Below, piece by piece: positions 32,442 to 44,244 of a stretch of DNA of 64,000 nucleotides. Every line of letters starts with the position of its first letter. Position 1 is the first letter of the stretch. Location of the stretch: the NCBI GenBank assembly GCA_963823075.1, contig CAWGKE010000002.1, positions 186,001 through 250,000 of the forward strand, in the 5' to 3' direction. The position numbers and the translations under genes were made by a program. Source of the stretch: UBA4732 sp963823075 (GTDB taxonomy: Bacteria; Planctomycetota; Planctomycetia; Gemmatales; Gemmataceae). A model generated the notes under the pieces. It was not told the DNA's origin, ran no database searches, and worked only from the letters and a program-made list of their open reading frames with translations.

Positions 32442-35400
32442 CTACGACCCGGACGACTCCGGCAGCGTCGGCATGGAGGCGGTCGATTTCGACTTGGCCA
32501 GCGGCCGCCGGAAGAGACGGCCGATCGCCACGAGGACCGTCCCCACCCGTCCGACGACCGCCAGCAGCAGCAGCGACGCCACGATCAACGTCAACGCTCC
32601 CGTCGCCCACCAGCCGACCAATCCGATCGTTCCGATCTGCTCCGGCCACAAGGCGCGCGACCAGGCCCCGGCCGACGGCGACAGCGACAAGAAGCCGATC
32701 AGCAGCAGCAATCCCAGCCAGGCCGCCGACGCCGTCCACGCCGGCGGCTCGCGTTCGGCATCCGGCGCCAGCACCGTCTTCGGAGCGGGGCGCCGGCGGC
32801 CGACCAGGCGTACAGCGGTCGGCCCTCCGCGGCCCACGGCGGCGCCCCGTCCGCCCGCCCCGCGCCGCCCGTCTCGACCGCCGACTCGGCGTCCGCACGC
32901 ACCGCCTCGAAATGCCGCTGGTTCGCCAGCTTCTTGTTCCTCTCCAGCAGGTCCTGCAAGACGTCGTTCGGCTTCCGGCCGTTTGGCCATCCGGCGCGGC
33001 CGCACCCGACGACGCCTCCAGCTCCTCCCGCGCCCGCCGGCACTCCTCGTAAAAGCGCCGCTGCGCCGCCTCCAGTGAGGCAGCGCCGCCGCCCTCCGCC
33101 GCCTGCTGCGCCAGCGCGGCGCTCATGCGCAGCAGGGCCTCGGCGCGCTGCCAGGACAGGGCCGCCGCCGCCGTCAAGCCGGAATGAAGGTCCGTCTTGT
33201 CTTCCTTCCCGTCCGGGCGCCAGCCGGGCGGCGCGAGCACGGTCCACAGGCCCACGCCGTCGGGTGCCCCTTCCAGGATCGGCCGGTCGAGGTTCGGCCG
33301 CGCCCGGTCCTCCGTTGTGTAGCGCCAGCGGACGCGGACCCGGCAGACGGCGGGCCGGCCCGTCAGCGGCAGCCACAGCCGCCGCGGCGCCGCCTGCAAC
33401 GGCGCCGCCGCCTCGTCGTCGATCGCCACCGACAGCACCTCGGCGTCGGCCGGCAGCGTCAGGTTCAGGTCGGTGTTGGCGTCGTGGCGCAGCCAGTAGA
33501 CCGCCTCGTGCAGCCAGCGGCCGACGTCGGCCGGCGCCGCCCGGTACTCAGCCAGGTAGACCTCAATCGAGGCCGCGGACGACGACGCATCGCGCGGCGC
33601 CAGGTTCAGCCTCCATTGCGGAGCGGTCGCCTTCCAAACCAGGGTCGGCTTGTCCATCTTCGCCGCCGAAGCCGCAGCGGCCAGCTCCGCCGGCGGCACC
33701 TCCACCGGCGCCAGGCCCAGCGCGGCCTCTGCCGTCAGGTCCGATCCGGCGATCGCCGCCCACTGCTCGACCGGGACCGCGGCGCCGGTAACAGTCACCT
33801 CCGGCATCACCGCGCCCCCGCCCGCGTCGGAGGAGGGCGCCGGGGCGCCCGGCTGTTCGCCGCTCAGCACCAGGCGCAGCCGACCGGGCTTCCCCGGATC
33901 TTGCTCGAGCGCCCAGGCCCACTCGTCCGGCCCTCGCCGCAACGGGCGCTGATGAATCCCTTTCGGCTCCTTGATATCGACGTTTCCGGCCCAGTTGCGG
34001 ACGCGGACCTCCAGCGCCTCCACGCCGCCGAACGCCGGATCGACGTCCACGACGGACGTGAACGACAGCCGGCGGTTGGACAGACCCGCGACGGTGCAGA
34101 CGCGCACCTTCGGCGGCCCGGCATGGACTTGCCACGCGGCGCCGTAGTCCTCCCCGCCCCCCGCCGTGTAGGCCAGTACGCCGCCGGTCCCCTCGCCCTT
34201 CGCCTTCTCCGCCGGGGGGAGCGGCGTCAGGTTGAAGCGGCTCGCCTCGGTCAGCGCGACACCGCCAGCCGGCACGAGGCGGATCGTGGTTTGCTGCGCC
34301 GCCGCCGAGGAGACGCGCAGGTTCGGCAGCTCCAGGCGCGGGCCGCCCGGCGACAGCGGCAGCCAGCCGCTCAACTCCAGCTTCACCTCGCCCCTGGCCG
34401 CCGGTCCCAGCCACGCCAGCACGCGGCCGCCGTCCTGGCTCCAGCGCTTCACGTTCGGCCCGGCGAGGCCCGTCACCGTGAACGGCTGGGCCGATCGGAT
34501 GCGCCACTCGACCAACGACAGGCCGCCCTCCCGCGCCGTCAGCGCGACTGAGGCCCGCACGTCGGCCTGGGTCGATCCGACGCGCACCTCCAGGTCCACC
34601 CGAGCGTCGTCCGCCGGGGCGGCCGGCCGCACCTTCAGCCCCAGGACCGGCGGCCGGCCCCCGTCCTCGCGCGACAGCGTCGAGGCGTAGGCCAGCGCGT
34701 GCGGATCGGGCCGCGTCGCCGCTGGCCAGAACGGGGCGAACTCCTCGAAGGCGATCCCGGTTACGCCCACCGGGTTGACGCGCTCGACGCTCAGCCCATG
34801 CGTTCGATACGCGAGATACGAGGCCTTCGGTCGGCCGAGCTTGCCGCCCTCCGGCCCCGTCCTGCCCAGGATCAGCGCGGAAGACGCCAGCCACGGCCCC
34901 TGTCCGAAGGGCGATCCCGGCAAACCCGCCATGCTCGCTCCCACGACCGGAAGGCCCGCCGGCGCCGGGGGCAGGATGGGCGACGGCAGCGGCAGCACGA
35001 AGGAGGCCGGCCACGGCGCCCGCGGCGCAAGCTCCACCGTCACGACAAGTTCCCCACTCACCGGAGAGGGAAAGTCCAGGGAGAGCGTTCGTCCGGCGCC
35101 GGATCCCGAAACCTGCCAGTCGCGCAGGCGGACCAACGTCCCGTCGCGCGGCCGCCTGGCCTCGACGGACAGCACCTCCAGCCCCGCGGGCAAACGCACA
35201 GCCAGGAAGTCCGTCCCGCCTGCGGAGATCGTGTACGACAGCAGGGCCGTCAGGCGGCTGGAGTCGGCGCCGAGGTCCCAGAGGTACGCCTCTTTCACCT
35301 GGACCTCGGGCCACAGGGCCGACCAGCGCCCGGCCGTCCAGCGGACGTGCAGCGGGGCGGTAAGCCCGCCTAATTCGACATCCAGAGTATACGGTTCGCC

Positions 35401-38400
35401 GTTCACCGGATTGCGGGTCCCGTGCCGGGTGGGCGCCAGGATATAGGCCGACCCCGTCGGCAGACGAAGCGCCAGGCGGCTCTGCGGCAGCCGTGGGACC
35501 GTGAACTGCACGTCCCGCTCCTCGTCGGTTCCGGTGACGGGCGCCTGGAAGTGCAGGCCGACCCACTCGACCCGCGGCGAGTCGCCGGCCGCGGCGCCGG
35601 CGTGGATCGGGACGGCGACGCCGGTCTGCGGGGCGGGCAGCGCCGCGGCCTTGACGGCCGTGCCGCCGACCTGGACCTCGCCGGCGTCCGGGTTCTTCGG
35701 CGATCGGCACAGCTGCACGCCGTCGAGCGGCAGGGCGACCGTCGTCGCCTCGTCGGTGAAACAGACCACCTGGAACTTGGCGTCGATCTCGGCCACGCCG
35801 CCCACGACCTCGCCGGTGTATTCCGCGCTGACGGGGACCACGGCGGGACCGGCCCCCGGCCGGGCAAGCGTGCGCAGCTGGTCGAGCAGCTCCGGCGGCG
35901 CCAGCACGAAGGTTTTATCGGGCGCGTCGTCGCCGCCGGGGACGAGGTACACCGTCGTCGCGGCCGGCGCGGGGGCGTCGGCCGGACGACCGCGGCCGCC
36001 CACCGCGATCAGCAGCACGGCGGCGGCGGACCCGGCGGCGGCCAGGGCGGATCGCGATGAGGGCGAGGGCCGGGCCGGCCCGCGCACCGCCGACCCGACG
36101 CGCCAGACGACGGCGCCGACGCAGCCCAGCAGCAGCGCCGGCCACGCCAGCCCTTGCAGCGCGGCCGGCAGCCAGAGCAGGCCCAGCCCCGCCGCGGCCA
36201 GCCAGACCAGCAGGAGCCACAGCCGCGCCCCTTTCCAGCGCCGACCCATCCCCAGGAACCCCAGGCCGAGAGGAACCGCCAAGGCCCACCCAGCGGCCTC
36301 GAACAGCGGGCGGCGGACGATCACGACGGCGGCCGCGTCTCCGCCGCCCGGGGCCGGCTCCCACTCGGTCCATTGGGTAAGGTCCATTTCGGGAGAGGGC
36401 AAGGGGCTTTTCTCCTCTGGCGAAGCCCCAGTCCAGACGACCGCGGCCTGGAAGCGGCCGGAGGCGTCGCGGCCCCAGCGCGCGGCCTCGCCGGCCGCCG
36501 ATTCAACCGCCTTGGGGGCGGCCGCCTCTCCGACGGCCTCGCCCCAGGCGGCAAGCTGGCGCTGCGTCGTCAGCAGGCAGCCGCCGCGCACGGAAGTCGC
36601 CGCCAGCCCCAGATCGTCCCAGGGCGGCGCCTCGTCGTCCGCGGACTCCGCTTGCAGCGTCACCGACCGGGCGGCATCGACGCCCGCGTCGCGCAGGGCC
36701 GCCGCGTCCACCACCAGGAACTGGCCGTGCTTGCGACGGAGGGCGGCGGCCGCGTCGCCGAGGACGACGCCGAGCGGCTTTGCCTTCTTTTCCTTGCCGC
36801 GGAGGCCCAGCAGCACGTCCGGCAGCGCCTCGGGGCGGCGCGTCTCATCCCAGCCCGCCAGCCACGGCCAGGGGAGCGGCGGCTCGGGCGCCGCTCGGAA
36901 CAGGTCCTCCGGCCGCAGCGGCGGGGCCGCGGAGGGCGTGCCTTCGCCCGGCCCCGGCCGCCGTCGCAGTTGGTCGTAGCCGAGCGGGCTGAATTCCGGG
37001 GCCAGCCGCCACAGCCGGCGGAAAACCGCGGGCGGGACGGGCGGCGAAGGGGCCGGCGCCTCGACGCGAAGCCACGCGCCGGCAGGCGGCGGCGCCGTCG
37101 TGTAGACGATTTCGTAGCGGTGCGGCGCGGCGGCGTCCTGATCGCCCCCCCGCGCCGGCGCCGGCAGGTCGATCACCGTCCCGCCCGGCCCGTCCTCGGT
37201 TGCGGGGGGGAGCGGCGACCAGACGCCGTCCACCTGGAAGGCGAGCACCCGCGCGCCGGCCGGCATTTGCAGCGGCAGCGTGTTTTGCGACCAATGGGAG
37301 GCTTGAAAAGTGTAATGATGTTCCAGCCCGCCGTCGCCGCGGACGTAAGTCGTCAGGGCGGCCCAATCGACGCCGGCCTCCGGCGGTCGATCGCCGCCCT
37401 TCAGCGGGCCGACCAGCGCCAGGGCGACGGCAGCCCCGTTGTAGCGGAAGGTGCGCCAGGCGGAAGCGCCGCGGGGACCGGCGGAGGCGGCGGAGAACTC
37501 GCGCAGGCCGAGCGCCTCGACCCGGGGCGGGCTGGCGGCGGCCAGGTGCAGCGTCGCCTCGCCCTCCATCCGGCCGGCGCCGAGCACGGCCGTCAGCGGG
37601 ACGGCCAGCCGGTCTCCCCCGACCTTGGGGGTCAGCACGGCGTGCAGCACGACGGGTTCATGGACGCGCAGGGGGCGATTGAACGTCAGCCGCCAACATT
37701 CGCCGCGCGGACGGGCGATCCGCAGGGCGGCCTCTCCCAGCGGGTCGGCCGCGCCCAGCGCGGTCAGCGCGGCCGCCGCCTCCACGCCGGGCAGACGGTG
37801 CGCGTCATGCACCTCGACGCCCCCCTGTTCGGCCCGCCAGTTCCAGGGGTCGCCGGAAGCGGCCGGGGCGGCGGCGGCCGACAGATACAGGTCCACCGAT
37901 CGCAGGGCGTCGGGGCTGCCCAGCTCCGCTTCCAGGAGCAGGCGCGTGTCCACCGAAACTTGCCCGGCCGACAGGACCACGTCGCTGGTGCATTGGGCGC
38001 GGACCTGCGGCGGGCGCGGCAGCAGCTTGAGGCTGCCAGCCGGCGCCGGCCGCCCCGCGCCCGGCGGCTCCCGATAGGGATAGAAATACACCGGAAGATC
38101 CTGTTGCCACGGGCCGTCGTCCTCCGGCGGCGCATCCGCGGCGGCGGTGTGGACCGCGACGACGTGCGTCTGCTCGTCGAAACCGATCGCCAGCGCGCCT
38201 CACGGAACCGCGCCCCGAGAGGCTCGGCGTCGGGGAACGGCAGCTCCTTTCCGATGACCTCGCCGGGACTGCGCCGGCCGAAGTCCGACGGTCAACCTCG
38301 ATCCGCGCGACCCCGGTTTCTCGGGCGGGGTCAGCGCCTTTTGCAGATCGACGACCAGCACGCGGGTGCCGTTCTCGGTGCGGACGCTCCAGTTCCGCGG

Positions 38401-39858
38401 CGGCCCGTCCGGCGCCAGGTCCACGCTATCGACCTCCCAGTCGGCGGGCAGGCGGATCGCCAGCTGGAACAGCCGGCCGTAGGTCACGTCGTAGGTGGTC
38501 TGGAGGGTGAGCGCCGAGCGATCGACGCGCCACCAGGCCAGCTGACGAGCGCGGAACTCGACGGCGTGGGGTTGCAGCGTCGCGCGTGGGCGGCCGCCCG
38601 GCACCGCCAGACCGCCGCCCAGGAAGGTCAGTCGCTGGAACGCGGCCCGGCCGTCCGCGCCCTTCTCCGGCGCCGCGTCCTGGAGGCGGAACGCCCCGGC
38701 CTCCACGTCCGCCAGGCGCAGGTCGGGATGGACGCGCAGCACCAGCGTCTCGCCGCCGTTGACGGACTGGAGCAGGCGGACGCCGGGGCTGCTCCACGCG
38801 ATGGAACCGGGGCCGCGCGCGGCGGCGCCGAGCGGCCCGACGCAACGGATGCGGACGGTCCCCTCGTCCAGCGGCGCTGAAAGGCGGACGGTCAACCGGG
38901 CGGAGGCGTCCTTCGACCCCGGCGGCGCCACGTCCCATCGGTCCAGGCCCGGGGCGTCCACGTCGTAGGGCCGCAAGGAGGGGTCGCACTCGAAAACCAG
39001 TTCGCGGACGCCCTGGTGCAGCGACTGGACGGAGAAGGCGTAGGTCGCGTCCAGGCCCTCGGGCGAAAGCAGCTGCGTCGTCTCCAAGGCGGCGCGCAGC
39101 ACCGGGGCCTGGTCGGCCTGCCGGATCAGCAGCGCGACCTGCGAGCGGCCGCCGCAGGGGATCGTCCACTTGCGGAGGTTCGGGGCGTCGGCCTCGTCCG
39201 GCCCCAGCGCGCCGCCGTCCAGCACGGGAGCCATGTCGGGCGGCAAGTCCAACTCCAGGACGGCGGCCGGGCAGGCCGGGAAGCGCAGGTCGAATTGCAG
39301 CCCTTTTGGCCCCGGTTCGGCGCGAGCCGACCAGTCGTCCGACGCCTCGTATTCGCCTGGGGATTCGATCAAAAGAGAGGGATCATGCCCGTCGAAATCG
39401 CCGATGTAGGCGTCGGGGCTTCCGGGGGGCCGGCCCGGCTCCGGGTTGAGCGGCGCCAGCCGCGGCTGCCGCAGCGCCAGGTTGAGCGGCGTCAGCGGCA
39501 GCAAGCCAGGCCCCGCGGCCGTGTGGACCACCTTCCATTTGAAGTAGCCAGCCAGTCCGCCTTCCGCCAGGTGGGCCTGGTAAAACGCCGCGACCAGCCG
39601 CGGCGGGTTCTTCCGCGCCGCCTCCGCGCGGGCCGCCTGCCCCACCAGCTTCTCGAACTCGTCGCGCGGCAACCGGACCAGCAGGCCCTGCCGGGCGCGT
39701 TCCATTTCCCGCGCCACGGCCTCCGGCGTCAGCCAGACGCGCCGCAGCGAGACCGGGTCGGGCGGCTCCGCCGGGCCGTCGCCGCGGACGAAGAAAGGAA
39801 GACAAAGGAGAAGCAAGGAGGAGCAAGGATGCAGGATGAAGCGGCGGATGGAGGACAT
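32442..39858 (-). CDS. Giant modular envelope protein, frameshifted
   Basis: About 2,470 residues if five frame changes are bridged: three close together at 38190-38310, one near 32990 and one near 32800. Start ATG at 39858 (MSSIRRFILHPCSSLLLLC, a signal peptide). Most of the length is beta-rich repeat sequence of unknown fold. A membrane cluster lies near residues 1175-1290, followed by a second signal-like segment (SALAAAGSAAAVLLIAVGG). C-terminal membrane segments follow (AWLGLLLLIGFLSLS, GALTLIVASLLLLAVVG). A module with pattern LxPxELxxLL...YxGxVxG occurs near residue 50 and again near 1315, so the protein looks like two fused units. It is downstream of the related 1,092-residue gene. 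Confidence 0.75.
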
Positions 39859-39890
39859 GGCGGATGCTCTTGCTTCTGAATTCACTCAGC

Positions 39891-39973
39891 GTTCGTCGGA
39901 GCCGCGACCGTGAGGGAGCAGGGCGAGGTCGTTGCACCGTCCCCCGCTCCCTCACGGCGGACTTCCGACGAAC
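39891..39973. repeat. Dispersed inverted repeat between the giant genes
   Basis: Imperfect arms 39891-39920 (GTTCGTCGGAGCCGCGACCG...) and 39945-39973 form a long hairpin. The core GTCGGAGCCGCGACCGT-AGGGAGC is shared with the palindrome at 55882-55947, 16 kb away, so this is a dispersed element. It lies between two same-strand genes and could reduce read-through. Confidence 0.7.
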
Positions 39974-39981
39974 CCTCTCCT

Positions 39982-42900
39982 TCACGCCGGCTGCTGGCTG
40001 CTGCCTGCGGGCCGGGGGGCGTCCACGGTGGATGGCTCGCCGGCCGGCCGGGCGGCGACGGCGCCGCGCACCAGGGAGGAGCCGGGGCGGGCGCGGCGGA
40101 AGTTCGGCAGAAAGACGATCCGGCGGCGGTAGCGCTCCAGCATCACGACCTGGAACAGCAGGAACAGCAGCAGCACCGGGACGCCGGGTTCACAGCCGAA
40201 GGCGACCGCATAAAGGATCGTGGGACGAAACGCCCAGGCGGCTGCGATCGCCGGCGCCACGGGCAGCACGAGCAGCCAGAAGAGAACGGCCGCGACCCGG
40301 CCGCCGGCGTAGGACCGGCGGGCCAGGGTGAACAGCAGGAACCCAAAGAACAGCAGCAGGACCGAGCAAAGGACCATCCAGACCCACTCGGGGAAGAACA
40401 CGACGGTCAACGGCTGGCCGGCGTCCTGCCAGCAGACCAGGCTCGGCGGACCGGCGTCGCCCCGGGCGACCGGCACGTCGCCGCCCGCGAACCACTCCTC
40501 CAGCTCGTCGTTGGTGACGGCCACGACCGGGGCGGGCAGCCGCACGAGCCGGCCGCGCAGGCCGATGGTCCACCGCTCGGCCGCCCCGGCCTCCGGGGCC
40601 AGCGCCACCTGATCGGCCGGCAGCGTGATTCGCCAACGGGTCGGCGCCTGGCCCGTGTCGCCGATCAGCCGCGGCGGCGTCAGCGTGTTCTCTAACGCCC
40701 CCCGCTGCGGCAGTCGGTACTTCATCTCCAGCACGACCGGCCTCAGAAATAGGTCGCCGCCCAGCCGGAAGTGGGCGAAGTGTCGGAAGCGGCCGTCCGG
40801 CTCCGCTTGCTCCACCGTCTCCGGGTCCACGTCCAGGTCTTCGAGCGTCGCGTGCAGGCGGATCACCGAAGGGGCGTCCGGCAATTCGACGTCCAGGTGG
40901 TCCTCGGCCGGCTGGCGGAGGAGATAGGAGACGTCGATTTCCCAGGCGCCGCCGTCGAGCCGGGCGCGGTACAGCGCCCGATCCACCAGGACCGACGGAG
41001 CGGCCGACGGGTCGCGGAAGGCCAGCGTCAAGGGCGCGTCCGGCCGCGCGCTCCCAAGCACCAGTACGGGCAGCCGATGTTTGTTCCGATTCGCTTCCAG
41101 ATCCAGCTCCGACCAGTCCCCGCCCGGCGGCAGCGGCAGCCTCCCCGGATCGCACCACACGCGCACCCGCTCGTCGCCGCCCTTCGCCTGGTCCACGGAC
41201 GCGAAAGGCACGGCCGTGGACGGCCCGGTGACGGGAAAGGAGTATTGCAGCGTTACCACCTGTTCCGGCCCGGAGCCGAGCAGCTTGAGGATGCGCGTCC
41301 CCGCGCCGGGGGCCGGGTCGTCCATCAGGGCGCCGCCCGGCCCGACGACTTTCAGCGAGGCGCCGAGGATCGGCGGCGTCTTCAGCGTCACCTGCGTCCC
41401 GGCGCCGCGGGGGAAGTGCAGATGCAGCTCGTGCTGAACGTCCGCGCGCCGCCCGCTGAAGGTCAGGTCGATCACCGACGACACGCGCTCAGGAGTGTAG
41501 GGCTGCCAGGACAGCTCGACGCTCATCGGCGTCGTCGGCAATCGCGCGGTGAAATGATGCGGGTCCTGCGACACGGCCTCGACCGGCGGCGGCAGCTCCA
41601 GGTCGTCGGGCACGGTCGCCTCGATCTGCGCGCCGCCGTCTTGCATTTCACGCATGGATGATGGCAAAAGGCGTGGAAGCCCATAGGATTGCTTTTGGGC
41701 CTGCCGGGGAACGGGTTCCGAGGGATAGCGCGCGTTCACCGAGAATCGGAACGGCGCCGCCGGGGCGCCGCCGAGGGCGACGTGCAGCAGCTGCCCGTTC
41801 GCATCGTCCGGCTTGACGTTCGGGTCGGGCGGCGTGGGAACGTACTGGCATCCCGACGGCAGCTCCACGTCGAGATGATCGATGGGGGTCTGACCGGAGG
41901 ACGAGACGGTGAACGTGGCTGCGACCTGCCATTCCAGGGCGCCGTTCGGCCCGGTGGGGCCGAGGCGGAAGGCGCAGGCCGTCTGGGTTTTGAGCGAGCC
42001 GCCGGCCGCACCCGCTTCCACGTCCAGCCAGGGTTGGCCGGGCGCGACGGCGTATTCATAAGCGCAGATCAGGCCGGGGTCTTTGCGTTCCTCCTCGGTA
42101 AGGTCGCGCTGAACCAGGTCGGCGTGAGGGTGGGGGATCAGGCGGGCGTCCGACCCGGCGGCTGAAACCAGGACCGCGCCCGACTGGCGACTCGCGCCGC
42201 GGACCAGGAACGGCCCGACCGGCGCCCGCTGACCGGGCGCCAGCGTCGTCGCCGGGCCGGTCGCCGTCAGCGTCAGGTCGTCGGCGCTGGGCGTTTTCAG
42301 CCCGACGGTCCAGGCGACGCCGGCCGGATCGTCCGCCTTCGTGAGAGACTTGATCCGCGGCTGATCGGCGGGAGACGCCTTGATCTCGAAGCCGCGCGGA
42401 ACGATCACCGTCCACTCCGCCGGCGGCTCGCCCTCGGCGTGCAGCACCAGATCGGCCTGCGTCGTCATCGACCCGCCCTCGACGCGAACCGTCGTGCGGC
42501 ACCGGGCCGTCCGCAGCGACGGGGCGCCGGCCGGGGCCGGTCCCTGCCAACTCAGGTCGAGTTTATCCAGAATGCCGAGCGGCCCCGCCAGGAGCAGTTT
42601 GTCCACGGGTCCGGGAGGGTTTTCCTGGCGATGCTCCTGGAGCGTCAAGGCGGCGTCGGCGGCGTCCTTGCCGTTGAGGCGGATGGCGCGAGCGTCGGGC
42701 GGCAGCGCCAGGTCGAGGGTGGTGACGACGGCTCGCGGCAGGTCGATCTCGAAGCCGCGGCCGCCGGCGGGGCGCGGAGACAGCGGCACGGATAGACTGA
42801 GCGTCACGGTATAGTCGCCGGGCTGTTCCACCTGGACGTAGTAGCCGTCGGCGTCCCCGGACAGGACGGGCGTTCGATCGCCCTTGTCCTTCGTCACGGC

Positions 42901-43260
42901 CGTCACCTTCGCCTGACGGCACGCCAGGGCGAACACGGCGTCCTTCTGTTCGGCGTGGAAGTCGAACCCCGCCTCGAACAGGACGAAGCCGCCCTCGACC
43001 CGGCCCTGGCCGAGCCGGCACTCGGTCGGCGGCAGCTTGGTCCGCCCTTCCCGGCGGGCCTTGTCGAGCAGGTCCTGCAACTCCTTGGGCGTCAGAACGA
43101 TGGTAGAGTCGGCCGGCAGCTTCGCCGGGTCGATCTTTACGCCGGCCGGCGGCATGAGCGGCGGCGCGTCCGGGCCGGCGGCCGCTTCCCGCGCACGGAG
43201 CGTCGGGGTCGTCGCCAGCAACAGGGCGCCAAACAGGAATCCGCACCGCCAGGACGACAT
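39982..43260 (-). CDS. Large secreted protein with C-terminal membrane anchor
   Basis: 1,092 residues from ATG at 43260 (MSSWRCGFLFGALLLATTP, signal peptide; AGGAGA upstream). Residues about 46-115, with IVLTPKELQDLLDKAR then GRVEGGFVLFEAGFDF, match the module found twice in the downstream giant protein. A long beta-rich region follows (many DLxLPPxxxV and LxVxLP strands). The C-terminus has three membrane helices (about 945-1060) and a short basic tail. Likely anchored in a membrane with its bulk outside the cytoplasm. No enzyme motif seen; a structural or surface role is inference. Confidence 0.85.
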   Translation of the reverse strand: MSSWRCGFLFGALLLATTPTLRAREAAAGPDAPPLMPPAGVKIDPAKLPADSTIVLTPKELQDLLDKARREGRTKLPPTECRLGQGRVEGGFVLFEAGFDFHAEQKDAVFALACRQAKVTAVTKDKGDRTPVLSGDADGYYVQVEQPGDYTVTLSLSVPLSPRPAGGRGFEIDLPRAVVTTLDLALPPDARAIRLNGKDAADAALTLQEHRQENPPGPVDKLLLAGPLGILDKLDLSWQGPAPAGAPSLRTARCRTTVRVEGGSMTTQADLVLHAEGEPPAEWTVIVPRGFEIKASPADQPRIKSLTKADDPAGVAWTVGLKTPSADDLTLTATGPATTLAPGQRAPVGPFLVRGASRQSGAVLVSAAGSDARLIPHPHADLVQRDLTEEERKDPGLICAYEYAVAPGQPWLDVEAGAAGGSLKTQTACAFRLGPTGPNGALEWQVAATFTVSSSGQTPIDHLDVELPSGCQYVPTPPDPNVKPDDANGQLLHVALGGAPAAPFRFSVNARYPSEPVPRQAQKQSYGLPRLLPSSMREMQDGGAQIEATVPDDLELPPPVEAVSQDPHHFTARLPTTPMSVELSWQPYTPERVSSVIDLTFSGRRADVQHELHLHFPRGAGTQVTLKTPPILGASLKVVGPGGALMDDPAPGAGTRILKLLGSGPEQVVTLQYSFPVTGPSTAVPFASVDQAKGGDERVRVWCDPGRLPLPPGGDWSELDLEANRNKHRLPVLVLGSARPDAPLTLAFRDPSAAPSVLVDRALYRARLDGGAWEIDVSYLLRQPAEDHLDVELPDAPSVIRLHATLEDLDVDPETVEQAEPDGRFRHFAHFRLGGDLFLRPVVLEMKYRLPQRGALENTLTPPRLIGDTGQAPTRWRITLPADQVALAPEAGAAERWTIGLRGRLVRLPAPVVAVTNDELEEWFAGGDVPVARGDAGPPSLVCWQDAGQPLTVVFFPEWVWMVLCSVLLLFFGFLLFTLARRSYAGGRVAAVLFWLLVLPVAPAIAAAWAFRPTILYAVAFGCEPGVPVLLLFLLFQVVMLERYRRRIVFLPNFRRARPGSSLVRGAVAARPAGEPSTVDAPRPAGSSQQPA

Positions 43261-43389
43261 GAGGTCTTCTCTCCTGGATGCCTGCAGAAACGCTTTTCCA
43301 TCATAACAGGGGTGCGAAACCTTGCCGCCAGGGAAAACCCCGCGGGATGGGCCGATTGCAAGGGCGGCGTTCCGAATGTAGGGGTGGGA

Positions 43390-44244
43390 TCACGCCGTCC
43401 CTACGGAACCAAACGTGTCGGGCGAATCCGGTCCGCCGCCGAGGAGCAGCAACGGCAGGCCGAGGGCACTCATCTCAGCAGCCCCGGTCGAACAAGCGAT
43501 GAAGTCCACCCAATCGGGCAACGGCGCAGATGGCGGTTTGTCCAACTCTAGGCCGATGCGGGCGGAGCCCCCGCCGCGCAGTTGGCGGATGACCTCCGTC
43601 CCCCACGCCTCGACGGGCGCCGCCAACAGCCAGCCAAAGCAAGAAGGATGATCCGCCATGCCCGCGGTACATCCGGGCGTGACATCATCCAACTCGTTCA
43701 ACCATCCCAGAACGAAAAACCCCAGGGCATCGGCGTAGTCCCAAACCCTCTCAGCCGCCGCCCGGCCTGGAACGAACAGCAGGTTGCAGCCGCTGTTCCG
43801 CAACGGGCCGGCTTGAGTTTCGTCGAACTGTTCCACGGGCCGCCCATGCAGGAATAGCGCCCGACCGTTCACGCGAAGGCCCCCCGGCCCAAGCAGGACG
43901 CGCCGAAGGCCGCGGCGAAGCGGGACCTGATCGCACCGCCGGCCGTCCTCCCACAACTCGATAGTCCCTTGGTAGACGAACGGACCCTCCGGGTCCCACA
44001 GACTGGGTTCCGGGATGACGACGCGCGCCGCCGGGCCGTTCAGCCCTTCCGGCCGCCGGACGAACGGCCGCAGCGGGTACGCCACTTCCACCGTGGCGGC
44101 GTAGAGACAGCGCGGACCCGTAAGTCGGCCGCGCAGCTCCGTCGTCGCGGAGACGTGTTCCGTCTCAGCGGTCAGCCACAGCTCGACCTGCGCGGGGTCC
44201 AGCGAGCGGTCGCGCACCTGCACCCCGAGGATGCGATTGGACAT
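43390..44244 (-). CDS. Glycoside hydrolase family 2-like protein, short
   Basis: 284 residues. The part ARVVIPEPSLWDPEGPFVYQ followed by RRGLRRVLLGPGGLRVNG and GRALFLHGRPVEQFDE matches the GH2 beta-sandwich and the start of the GH2 TIM barrel (P-LW-PE-P-LY; GFR; VNG; LRG). The barrel then degenerates: no clear catalytic Asn-Glu pair (NE) follows, and the protein ends early. GH2 enzymes are usually 600-1,000 residues. So this is a reduced, perhaps non-catalytic relative. It is upstream of the giant-protein genes on the same strand, and an IS element lies 100 bases before its start. Confidence 0.7.
   Translation of the reverse strand: MSNRILGVQVRDRSLDPAQVELWLTAETEHVSATTELRGRLTGPRCLYAATVEVAYPLRPFVRRPEGLNGPAARVVIPEPSLWDPEGPFVYQGTIELWEDGRRCDQVPLRRGLRRVLLGPGGLRVNGRALFLHGRPVEQFDETQAGPLRNSGCNLLFVPGRAAAERVWDYADALGFFVLGWLNELDDVTPGCTAGMADHPSCFGWLLAAPVEAWGTEVIRQLRGGGSARIGLELDKPPSAPLPDWVDFIACSTGAAEMSALGLPLLLLGGGPDSPDTFGSVGTA

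Noticed and set aside
32434..33791. Continuation of the EEP gene to 33791 in its raw frame
   Set aside because: After the shift at about 32107 the real frame ends at 32433 with SDHLPVMCEFQFHK; the long tail is antisense to the giant gene.
36154..38880. A 908-codon open frame on the plus strand opposite the giant gene
   Set aside because: It is the complement of well-supported minus-strand coding sequence; its product is low-complexity Arg/Pro/Gly-rich, as expected from antisense frames in GC-rich DNA.
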